Shown here: piece by piece, positions 11,696-21,579 of the stretch
Layout of the letters: each line of letters starts with the position of its first letter
Numbering within the stretch: position 1 is the first letter of the stretch
Assembly: GCA_029962745.1 (NCBI GenBank)
Contig: CM057166.1
Coordinates: 1,695,994-1,759,993, forward strand
DNA: 64,000 nucleotides
Reading direction: 5' to 3'
Origin: Echinometra lucunter
Taxonomy: Eukaryota > Echinodermata > Echinoidea > Camarodonta > Echinometridae
Position numbers and translations under genes: made by a program
The notes under the pieces: generated by a model
Databases searched by the model: none
What the model saw: only the letters and a program-made list of their open reading frames with translations
What the model was told of the DNA's origin: nothing

Positions 11696-12666
11696 AGGTT
11701 TGTTGTGTCCACAGGACACAGATGCCCCCATTTAATGTGATTAGTAAGCATTTCTTAGTTCTCTGGTCTGAGAAAAAGATGTTAAGAGATGTTGATTTCA
11801 TCCTTGATCCTGCATTAAAAAAAAAAAAAGAATTAAAGTCGGATGCACATTTGTGTATTGCAAAATCAAAAAATCAACTGGTGACATACCAAAAATTATG
11901 AATAGCTGTATGTCACTGTTGTTTAGTGACATACCAAAAAGATTAAAATCCATCAAAAATTTCAGAAGTTATATGGATGGAAAAGCACATTTTTGACCGA
12001 TTTGCATATATAATGAAGTGTGAACTTTGACCTTTGACCTGCAGACTCCAAATTCGAATTTGACCTGACTTGTAGTGTCACCTATCTACACACTAAAAGT
12101 TATTAAAATCTGTGCAATATTTTTCAAGTTATCACGCACAAACCAATTTGCATATATAATTAGCTTTGACCTTTGGACTCCGAATTCGAACTTGACCTGT
12201 ATTTTATGTGACGTACCTACACACCAAAAATTATTAAAATCTGTCCAAACATTTTTCAAGTTATCATGCTGAAACCAATCTGAAACCAATTCACATAAAT
12301 AATGAGCTGTGACCTTTGACCTTAGACCTGCAGACTCCAAATCTGAACTTCATCTGTGATGTACCTACAAACCAAAAAATTTGTAGTGTCATCTATCTAC
12401 ATACTAAAAGTTATTAAAATCTGTGCAATATTTTTCAAGTTATCACGCACAAACCAATTTGCATATATAATTAGCTTTGACCTTTGGACTCTGAATTCGA
12501 ACTTGACCTGTATTTTATGTGATGTATCTACAAACCAAAATTTATTAAAATCTGTCCAATATATTTCAATTTATCGCACCAAAACCAATTTGGGGACAGA
12601 CAGACGGACGGACGGACATGTGCAACGCTTAATGCCCCCTCCAGACTTCGTCTGCAGGGGCATAAA
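11696..12666. mobile_element. Interspersed element with internal ~180-bp repeats
   Basis: The left edge is GTCCACAGGACACAGATGCC and the right edge is ACTTCGTCTGCAGGGGCATA, with short GATGCC/GGGGCAT complementarity at the ends. The interior has three or four copies of a unit with TGACCTTTGACCT, AACTTGACCTG, TTATTAAAATCTGTC and TTTTCAAGTTATC. A GACAGACGGACGGACGGAC run lies near 12597. The open frame at 12356-12982 is a by-product of the repeats. Confidence 0.7.
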
Positions 12667-12811
12667 AATGTTCTTATGTGGGCTGGGAGAGGAAAGTGGT
12701 GGTGTTACACATCTTGAAATGAGTATTTTAACCTCTCCAGTATCCCTCCATATGCCAGGGTTTTTGAATTGGGTTTTTACAGATGTGTATCAATTATTCA
12801 GATACTATTGT

Positions 12812-12945
12812 TTATGTCTGGGACCGACCTTTTATGTCACCATCCGAAAGACCCGACTCGGACTCGAACTAGGGTCCTTTGAGTCCGATGCAGTTTATAA
12901 CTTCCACTACTGGCTGGATTACAGGCGCACGCCACAACGCCTAGT
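12812..12945 (-). mobile_element. tRNA-derived SINE-like fragment
   Basis: On the minus strand a perfect pol III B box GTTCGAGTCC is followed by GAGTCGGGTCTTTCGG, with an A-box-like segment upstream (AGTAGTGGAAGTTATA). No intact cloverleaf can be folded by eye, so it is a SINE head rather than a tRNA gene. Confidence 0.5.
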
Positions 12946-13014
12946 TGTGAAGAATAAACCGTTAGAAATCATGGATATGTAATCTTTATTCATGGGCATT
13001 GTTCTTTTTTACAG

Positions 13015-13302
13015 GTTCGATGGCTACAGTCAATCCCTTAGCTGGTGCAGGCCCGGCAGGCCCAGTACATGTGAACGTTGGACCATGGGCCAATGTATCC
13101 CATCGTTGTGTCTGCAGGACAAAGTCTGGAGAGCGCTGCAAGCGCAAAACCCGTCATCTGAGCCGGTGGTGCTGGCAGCACCGGGCACCCCTTACAGATG
13201 ATGAGTGAGTATCAATTTTGTCAATATAGTAAATTTGAACCTTGTTAAGAAAAAAACATAATTCCAGTCTTTTTTATGTTTTTTTTTTTCAGAGCCAGCT
13301 AG
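13015..13302 (+). CDS. Small Cys/His-rich, probably zinc-binding protein (core exons)
   Basis: Exon 13015-13204 follows a TTTTTTACAG acceptor and ends GATGATGA before a consensus donor GTGAGTAT. A second exon begins at 13293 after an unusually strong polypyrimidine-CAG acceptor. The join is in phase and stops almost at once (GAA GCC AGC TAG, stop 13300-13302). Counting from ATG 13020 the product is 64 residues. It carries C30-x1-C32-x7-C40-x10-C51-x2-H54, with a TKSGERC core and a WCWQH end. This matches a treble-clef or ribbon-like zinc motif seen in short domains with a C-x-x-TKSG-x-x-C consensus. If the exons at 6169 and 11491 belong, the protein is 96 residues. Function is unknown. It is remarkable for its size and for an Ala/Gly/Pro-rich N-terminus. 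The exact last exon boundary is inferred, since an AGAG alternative acceptor would give a tail of similar length. Confidence 0.6.
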
Positions 13303-14984
13303 ACAAGGTTTAATTACAGTTTGTAAAAAAATGAAACAAGATTTGAAATACTAAATACTAATACTTATACTGAAAATCTGAGACTATCCTAAGTAAATGT
13401 TTTCAAGCATGATGTAAAAATATATTTCTAACTTCTTGTGGACCCTCACAGACCTGGGGGGAGGGGTCCCTCTCAATGTTTGAAGCAATATATCCACATC
13501 GTATAAAGTTCTTGCAGCGACATTTCATGACATTTTTTAGTTCTAATCTCACACATATTTTGAGACCAAATTTGTGATGCCCATGCATGGGTTTCCAAAG
13601 CTAGGCAGGATTTTGCACTTGCATTTTGGACCAAAATTGCTCAAAAACATTTCAGGTATAGTTTCAATACATATTGCACTTTTAGCCAAAATTCATACTC
13701 CGCCATAGTGTAGACCATGGGTGGCCAAACTGCGGCCCACAAGCTCTTTTGGTGCGGCCCGCGGAGCATTGAAAAAATAATTCATTCACAATTTAATTTA
13801 CTTGTTACATGGTATACACCATTGAAACAAAGCTCCTTTTATTCCCTTTCATTACTATTAAAGACAATATACATTGCACAACTTATCCATCAAATGCAGC
13901 CCCAAAAATCACAATGAAAAAGTAAGCTTGATTTCTTTTTTCAGTTCTTCTGTGAGTGATTTGCTCTTTGTTCGTTTGTTTCGGGGGCCATGGAAGGGGG
14001 CTACAGCCCCAAAATTTCGGCTAAAAAAAAAAAAATTGTAAAACTTAATATCTAAATTGCAAATTGCTCATTTCATAGTCTTTTAAGGATTTTCCTCAGT
14101 TCAAGCAAAGTCCATAAACTTTTCACCAAAATTTGCATGTGTTTTTTTGACCTATGAGAGGCTCAAAACGAAAAAAAAAAATTAACAAATTACAGGTCTA
14201 TGTGCTTACTTTTTTTTTCCTATGGGTCACTGAAGTATGTGGTGTTGGGGTGCCAGATAGAATGACGTCATCCCAAGATATTGCCCCCAAATGGAGCTCA
14301 GAAATCATAATGGTGTGGTTAAATCTCCATATCTCTGTTGAAACCAGAAGAATTTTTCGTAAAAATTTCTAGAATTGAAGAAGATAACATATTAAAGGGT
14401 GAAATACCTTCTAAAGGGTGGTTTATGAACTTTTTGTTATAATAGACAGTGCCCTAAAATTAATATTAGCAAGAAACCTAGATGGCACCCCAAGCAATCT
14501 TCACATAGCTCTAAGAAGAGATATTATATTATAATATCATTATAATATAAAATCAAAAGTCCATTCTATGTTAAAGACAACAAGCATATCATTGCATACT
14601 AATTGCACTCTGAAAAGAAAGTAAAATAATATATTTTTTAAAAGGAGCTGGTAAAAGACAATGTTTCTGGTCTAAACAAATAATTTTTGTTTTCAAATGT
14701 TGTGGCCATACAAAACTGTTGATGGCTTACATTTGGCAAATGTTATTCAGATATATATGAAAATATTTTGATTTAAAAAAAAGGGAAAATTTCTATATTA
14801 TGCACTGTACATTTTTGCCATTAACTTTGCATGAAATTACTTTGAAACTGCAATAGTTTACTCCGTTTCAGCACAATAAGCGACATCCTCTTTGATTCAT
14901 ACTTTCACATATTGATAATTATACATCTAACATTAATATTATGCATAAATTAAAAATAATATAATGAAAGTAATTAAAATACCT
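13303..14984. other. No gene seen; transposon scraps
   Basis: AT-rich sequence. GGGTGGCCAAACTGCGGCCC near 13720 followed by GTGCGGCCCGCGGAG looks like one end of a hAT-type element whose other end I did not find. Poly-A and poly-T tracts lie at 14020 and 14210. No splice-coherent exons were seen. Confidence 0.5.
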
Positions 14985-15500
14985 CCCCCTTCCCCGATGT
15001 GTGTGCCAAATTTATGAAGTATTTCGATCTGTAAGGTTTTTCTGCTGATTTCCTGCAATAATATGCCATTACCATGACAACACAGTTTCCGACACATTCA
15101 AAAGTTTCTTGCACATCTTCATCTAAAGACGAATGTTTTTGTCGAATTTCATGACCTCTGCCTCCAAAAACAAGGGAGTAGATCCAAAACATTTTCCACT
15201 AATTTACTGCAATATGCCCTTACCATGGCAATGCAGTTTCTGACACATGCTAAAAGTGTGTCTTGCACATCTCCGTCCCAAGGCCATCAAAAGACCAATG
15301 TTTGTGCTGAATTTCAGGAGAATTGCTTGAAAAATGAGGAAGTAGTTTGATCCGCAAGATTTTTCCATGATTTATTGCAATAATATGCAATTACCATGGC
15401 AACAGTTTGCGATGCATTCAAAAAGTGCCTTGCACATCTTCATCCAAAGACCAATTTTTGTGCCGAATTTCATGACCTCTGCTCAAAAAATATGGAAGTA
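14985..15500. repeat. Tandem repeat, ~190-bp units, cut by the gap
   Basis: Three diverged units share TTTACTGCAATATGCC, TTACCATGGCAA, TCTTGCACATCT, a CATC-CAAAGAC block and TGCCGAATTTCATGACC. The third unit runs directly into the N gap, so the array may continue there. Confidence 0.8.
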
Positions 15501-16000
15501 NNNNNNNNNNNNNNNNNNNNNNNNNNNNNNNNNNNNNNNNNNNNNNNNNNNNNNNNNNNNNNNNNNNNNNNNNNNNNNNNNNNNNNNNNNNNNNNNNNNN
15601 NNNNNNNNNNNNNNNNNNNNNNNNNNNNNNNNNNNNNNNNNNNNNNNNNNNNNNNNNNNNNNNNNNNNNNNNNNNNNNNNNNNNNNNNNNNNNNNNNNNN
15701 NNNNNNNNNNNNNNNNNNNNNNNNNNNNNNNNNNNNNNNNNNNNNNNNNNNNNNNNNNNNNNNNNNNNNNNNNNNNNNNNNNNNNNNNNNNNNNNNNNNN
15801 NNNNNNNNNNNNNNNNNNNNNNNNNNNNNNNNNNNNNNNNNNNNNNNNNNNNNNNNNNNNNNNNNNNNNNNNNNNNNNNNNNNNNNNNNNNNNNNNNNNN
15901 NNNNNNNNNNNNNNNNNNNNNNNNNNNNNNNNNNNNNNNNNNNNNNNNNNNNNNNNNNNNNNNNNNNNNNNNNNNNNNNNNNNNNNNNNNNNNNNNNNNN
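15501..16000. other. Assembly gap of 500 N
   Basis: Exactly 500 N, a conventional unknown-length gap. It marks the inner edge of the right inverted arm. Confidence 0.99.
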
Positions 16001-17835
16001 ACGCTCTTTTAAAATAATTACCTTCAGTCTATTGGGGGTACTACAGTTATAAAAATGAGAAGATTTTGCTACAGGATAAATACCGACAAATTAGTTGAAT
16101 CGGCTATTCATGATTTGGGTCACACACGTGACCGAGAATGGCCCACCAGTAAATAGAAAGAAAACACACTCGGCTAGAGGAGAGATGGAAATGGGAGATA
16201 AGGCAAGAGGAAAGGAGTGATATTTAGAAGATGGAGAGGGGAGATTTCAACAAGAAATATTTTGAGTAAATGGAGAGAAGAGAATAAAGGAGAAATATAT
16301 CGAGAAAGTATATCGTACGTTTACAGCATATGACCATATCAACCCTACACGGAAAAAGCATTATTAACAGGCGCACCAGTCCGCACAATGAAAGACATTT
16401 ATGATGTACATATCTGATGTATTATGATGAAATTATAAGCAGCTGCAGCCTGAAACATTGAAACTCTTTCTACCTGCGGTTTCTGAAAACAGATTTTATC
16501 TTGTCAACATTGGACAGTATGATATAGTATAATTATTATTCATCTGGTTTGACATGCAAGATATTGAAACATCTACAGCAGGACATAACGGATTTAGCAT
16601 AAGAGTTCTCCAGTGATGAATTATAATGTGCTCTTTGGGATTATTGAAAGCAAAATCACATGTTGCCTTTCACTTCATACAAAAGACGTGTGCTAACCCG
16701 GGGTGCTAACTTCATCGTGTGACGAAATACTCGATAAAGAAAAAAGTTTGAACTTTGAAGAGCAACACTAACGGTTACATTCCAGATCGTTTTTTTTTAA
16801 GTCTAGAGCCAGAATTATACAGCAGAATCACATGAAATGGTGCATCCCATTTTTAATACAAGGTGAAGCTATAGCAAAAGTGACAAAATATTGTTTGATT
16901 TATAACTGATACATGTTTACTGAAGAGTATCAACATGACAGAGATGGCGCACACATACTTCGTTCACTAAACGACGGAGCCTATTGTTATACCAGTGACT
17001 GGTAGGCAACGACGGCGCCAGACGGACTTAGTTTCACAAGGTAACAGATGCAAATTATGTCATACTGGAAATTGTATGCAAGAATCATTCTTTCAGAAAA
17101 TAATGAATGATCGACACAAAATAAACAAAGTACCCAAAGGCAGAAGACTATGGTAACAGTAGACAAACAAAAATGAACAAACATACAAAATATACAAAAT
17201 AGCCCACAAAATAGGCTCTATGCCTCTACGAAGCATGGATGTTGCAAGACATCTATATCATACTAATGCTTGGTAATGCCTATAAAAGTTATGACTGATG
17301 AAACGGTTGCATTTTGATATACAGTCGTACAATTGAAGGACAGAAATTTGTTGGTACTTACTCTATGAAGACCAAACGCAGATTGAGCGCGAAGGCTGAT
17401 CTTCCCATCATACCCCACAAGTCTCGGGAGATATCTTTTGTCGAGCTTTCATTGACATATCACTCTTAATCCTCCTAAACTTAAACCCTTTTCTTTGTAA
17501 AATGGCTCTTAATGGTTTAAGATAAGCTTTTATTTGTTTCGTTGACACGAGTAAGTAGATATGAAAAGCTTTCTGACACCATTCAAGTTTGTCCCATTCA
17601 AAGCGAGAAACTGGACTCGAGTTGACGTTTTAGCGAGCCATAGACGGTTGCCAAGCAAAGATTAAATTCAAATTCAAAACATGCATCTTCAATCACCATG
17701 TTCATGTATAATGTTTGTACAAATTTTAGGCCTCCCCTTTATCTCTCTCTTTGCATGCCTCTCCAACTTTCTGAATTCCAAGCCCCCTCCCCCCAACTCT
17801 CCCCCATCCTCCCCCCACTCTCCCTCATCCTCCCC

Positions 17836-17899
<64 letters not shown>

Positions 17900-18884
17900 C
17901 CTCTCTCTCTCTCCCTCCCTTCAAGTTTTGAGGAGCATTAAGGATCTTCTGTTCAAAGCGGGATGATACGGAATGCAAGACTGATTTCATCCATTGGTGT
18001 AAATCCCCGGGAGATTGGGGGTATTTACCCCAGGGTGACCAGATTTTCGATAGTGAAATACGGGACTTTGTTGGGTCTCGAATTTAGAGCACACATGGCA
18101 CAACAGTGAATTGCGAGAGAGCGCAGCGAGCGAGCAAAAATTATGAGAAATCATCTTCATTGGCGTCCGTCTAAAAGCTGATGCCAACTAACACTATTCA
18201 GCGGAATCCCATTATGAGAAAGATGATTTTTTTGTTTAAATTTTCATTTCCATATCAACAAAATTTACAATGTAAAGTAAATACAAAAGTCAGGAATGAA
18301 AAAGGGAACCCATTGGAAAGCACAGCTTGTTTTGTGGGTTCCCTGATTAAAGTAGAGGGAGGGGCCGGGGGGAGGGGATCCTTGTACTGATTCTAATTTC
18401 TGCACCTCTTCCCACGGATGAGGTGTTTTATGTAGATCCAAAGTTCTGTATTTTTTCCAAACGAATGATGAGTCCCTGTTCGTTGATAGATTTATGGTTA
18501 TATGAAAACAACACCAGACTCGTATTGCACTTTACGCCAGTAAATTGAGTTTTGGTAAGGTTATAATATGATATTTTCAACATACTTATTTAAGCTTGGT
18601 TGACATAAAATACATCCTGGGCACTTATAGTTCCTAGGTGTGGACCAAAATTTTCATGAGGTAGGCCTATCGACAGGAGAGGAAAAGTGTGTAAAAATTC
18701 TAGCTGATTACTTCACTTTTTGCTTTGCCATTCGAAGGGTGGCCTCCTCTTGAGTAAAGAGATACTAAATTGGTACTCACAGTGGTGTTAGGCTTCGGTG
18801 GTTTTAGATATTTCGTTCCCACCTCCACACACACACACACACACCCACACACCCACACAAAAACACACACACACACACACACAC
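16001..18884 (-). repeat. Right arm of the large inverted duplication
   Basis: Reverse complement of 4735-7610, beginning at the gap with ACGCTCTTTTAAAATAATTA and ending in an (AC)n tract (18826-18884). The CT/GA tract, the TTGGCGTCCGTCTAAAAG block and the GGTGGTTTTAGATATTTC block all match in order. Differences are scattered substitutions plus indels. One example is a palindromic stretch near 6750-6775 of the left arm (TGATTCTAGAATCA core) that is absent here. Confidence 0.95.
17362..17411 (-). pseudogene. Mirror copy of the candidate exon at 6169-6218
   Basis: ATG ATG at 17411-17406 on the minus strand, the same 50-base frame and the same donor GTAAGTACC are preserved in the right arm. With no downstream exons in this orientation within the window, it is either an extra first exon, a dead copy or an assembly duplicate. 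Confidence 0.4.
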
Positions 18885-19260
18885 ATTTTGAAAAGTGGTA
18901 GGGGTGATACCCCCCCCCCCTCCACCCGGAATCTACGCCAGTGGGCCTTTGGTTCAGGTAAATGGGAGGATTAGGTTAAAGAACTCGCATGGGGATAAAA
19001 CAGTTTTTAAAGTAAGCAGCGAATGAATGCAAACTTTGATTGTTGACGCCATAGCGCTGCGACAAGTGTGATGGATTCGGGGTTGGGCTATGGAATGGGG
19101 GGGGGGGCGTGTCCACTTAAGGGCCGGGCGTATGAGGGTTTTGTTCGAGCCCAAGTGAAATCTCAAACAAATGGTCATGTTTTGTTATAATTAAGAGTTT
19201 TATCCTATATCCAGGCGATTCCACCCTATCTTAGTTTTGAATTCGAAGAGAATGTCATTT
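18885..19260. other. No gene; DNA-transposon end
   Basis: A poly-C run and GGAATCTACGCCAGTGGGCC near 18930-18950 look like the terminal part of a CACTGGCGTA-type element related to the ones at 3-4.4 kb. The remainder is unremarkable. Confidence 0.4.
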
Positions 19261-19261
19261 T

Positions 19262-19480
19262 TAGAAGAAGCAGTAATAACAATAATAATAATGATAACAA
19301 TGATAATGATAGTAACAATGATAACAACAACAATAACAATAATAATAATAGTAAATAAAAATAATAATAATAACAATAATGATAATAATGATAAAAGTTT
19401 CTTATATAGCGCATAATACTTTTAAAAAGTCTCTATGCGCTTCACATTGATAAATCTTACTTTACAAAGCAATGGTATTA
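19262..19480. repeat. (AAT/AAC)n microsatellite with interspersed-repeat end
   Basis: About 140 bases of AAT, AAC and GAT trinucleotides run into TTTCTTATATAGCGCATAAT, then CTCTATGCGCTTCACA. The TATAGCGC and TATGCGCTTCACA blocks look like the end of an interspersed repeat that terminates in trinucleotides. Confidence 0.6.
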
Positions 19481-20165
19481 CCGTAGTATATATCTATATA
19501 GAAGACGATTACTGAAAAAAATATAATAATATTCAACTAGTGATAAACATGAATAAAAAATATAGGTAGGTACACGCATAAGTATGAATTTAAATTCAAT
19601 CCATATGAAAGAGCCACAATCGAAAAAATTATCTTTAAAGTCTAATGCAGTATTTCATCTACAAAAAGGAACGAATATATTCTGTTGTTTCAGTTTACAA
19701 AAAGATTTCTAAAACAGAATTGTTAGATCTTAACGTAATTAATTCTACAATATTTTAAAACTAGTTTAATTAACATTTTAGTGATTGAAATAGATAACCA
19801 GTTTTGAGGAGGCTCGCGAAAGAATAAATACATGATTAGCCTACGAGCGAGTCAAGCGAGCAGGTCGAAAATATATAATCGGGAATTGGGCATTTAATAT
19901 GAAAGAGAATGAGTTTAAAAACATAATTTGACATAGGCATTTGACATGAATGCCAACGAGCGAAGCGAGCAAGCTTTGAGAAAAAATGAACGTTTCATTT
20001 TTAAATTATTATTTCCCCCAATTGTGGGGAAAGTGAAATTTTGTCAATAGCATCTTCATGCGGGGAGCAGCTGCCCTCCCCCCACCATACAGGATCTTCG
20101 ACGCACCTGCTTCATTTCTTTATATTACTTTCTTTCCTTTAAGTTGTCCCATCCAAGAGCAATAA
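19480..20165. other. No gene; transposon fragments
   Basis: AT-rich. Segments at 19840-19990 carry GAGCGAGTCAAGCGAGC and AACGAGCGAAGCGAGCAAGC, motifs shared with the nested element at 3947-4331. A GGATCTTCGACGCACCTGC segment near 20090 looks like a transposon edge. Confidence 0.45.
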
Positions 20166-20179
20166 TTGTCAGAAATAAT

Positions 20180-20345
20180 AATGTCACGTAAGCATTTATC
20201 GACGGAGCAGATGTCGGTGGAGCAATTATTGTCGCGAAGCAAATGTCGGCGGAGCAAATGTCGGCGGAGCAATCATCGTCGGAGCAATTGTCGTGGAGCA
20301 GAGCCCTTTGCTCTGTCGTGGAGCATTTGTCGGCGCCCCGTCAAG
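20180..20345 (+). repeat. Short minisatellite, ~15-bp unit
   Basis: About nine imperfect copies of GGAGCAAATGTCGGC (variants GGAGCAATTATTGTCGC, GGAGCAATCATCGTC). The 15-base period keeps a Ser/Arg/Cys-rich frame open, which explains the open frame here. Confidence 0.8.
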
Positions 20346-20489
20346 TTTCATCAGGCGGAAGTATTGTAATGTTTTGTTTATGTAGGCCTATACATGTATG
20401 TTTGTGATTGTGTTGCATTTTACCCAATGAAAATTCATAAAGGAAAATCAGGCGGATGACTGAAGCCTATACGTTGTGTGTTAACGTGC

Positions 20490-20775
20490 CCCTCCCCTGT
20501 TTCATAGATGTTTCAGTGCAAAACACTCACCTCGGATAGGACGTTAAATGGAGGTTCCGTGTAAAGGAGAGTAACCACCTTTGCACGTTGAAGATCCCAC
20601 TGCACTATTCGTATAAGAGTATAGGGGGAAACCCCGGTGTAGTGGTCCACCTGCACACCCCTAGTCAGTCATGTCAGTTATATCGGGAGGAGAGACCCAA
20701 GCCGGTCACAGTGATTAAGTTCGCTTTTCGCCTCCCGGGCCCAGGTGACGCCAAACCAAAACTATTGCTTTATAG
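20490..20775 (+). repeat. Probable interspersed repeat fragment
   Basis: A GC-richer block (CACCTCGGATAGGACGTTAA, GTTGAAGATCCCACTGCAC, CCTCCCGGGCCCAGGTGACG) is unlike its surroundings. It reads like the degenerate end of a retroelement rather than a gene. Assignment is by style only. Confidence 0.35.
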
Positions 20776-21579
20776 TGGATCCCTCCATTTCCACAGAAAT
20801 CAATAATTTGTAATAATTCATTCTAATCATTCATTGATATGTTAACTCATGAAGGAAAAAATAATGTATACATCTTAATTTCATATTGTTTGTATAATTT
20901 ATCCTATGCAATGTCATTCTATTATCTTTCCTTTGGAAATGGATAAATATGAATTTAGATTTGAATTTAAATTATGATAATAACAGTGTTGATGACTTAA
21001 TGTGCAAGTGATTACTCAGTCAAAAAAGCAAGCCTGGCAGATGGGTGTACTCCATCGGGAAAAAATGAGAAAGAAACAGAACAGCACGGTTTTATTCAAC
21101 CGAGCACGGGCGTAGATAGCTGGGGAGGGGGGGATGGGGCATGCATCCGCCCCCACTTTTTGAAGTGGATGTATAACGTGTGTATATTGATCACTGTGTA
21201 TTGTATCACTGTGTATCACTATGGTAATCATCCCCCCCCCCCCCCCCCCTCATATGAGGACCCGTCTACGATAATGCAACCAAGCATGCAGGCTGTCTAG
21301 TGGTCTACAGTACAATAAAATATGATAATGTACATGGTTTGTTTCTAATAGAAAGAAAGCATCGAACCAGAAAGAGTTCAATGATTCTGTGTGGCTTTCT
21401 ATCTATCAGAGATCGTACGGCATGGTACCACATAATAGGCCCCTATTCATTATAGAATTAGCCTGACACCAAAAACGAATGTTGATACTTGCAGTAGAGT
21501 TAGAAGCACTGCAGAGAACTACAACTACAAGTACAGATCTCTTTCGAAGCTACTGCCTTAAGTAAATCTTGGTGCAAGC
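20776..21579. other. Upstream region of the DM13 gene
   Basis: AT-rich with a CGGGCGTAGATAGC transposon-like segment (about 21108) and a poly-C run (about 21229-21250). The 5' untranslated region of the DM13 gene probably lies just before 21580, but no TATA box or defined start site is clear. Confidence 0.4.

Noticed and set aside
12356..12982. 208-codon frame
   Set aside because: It runs across interspersed repeat copies and a SINE fragment, with no coding character or splice support. Nearby frames from 12075 share its sequence because of the tandem repeats.
15367..16052. Frames across the N gap
   Set aside because: Their length comes from untranslatable N; only about 35-45 real codons remain.
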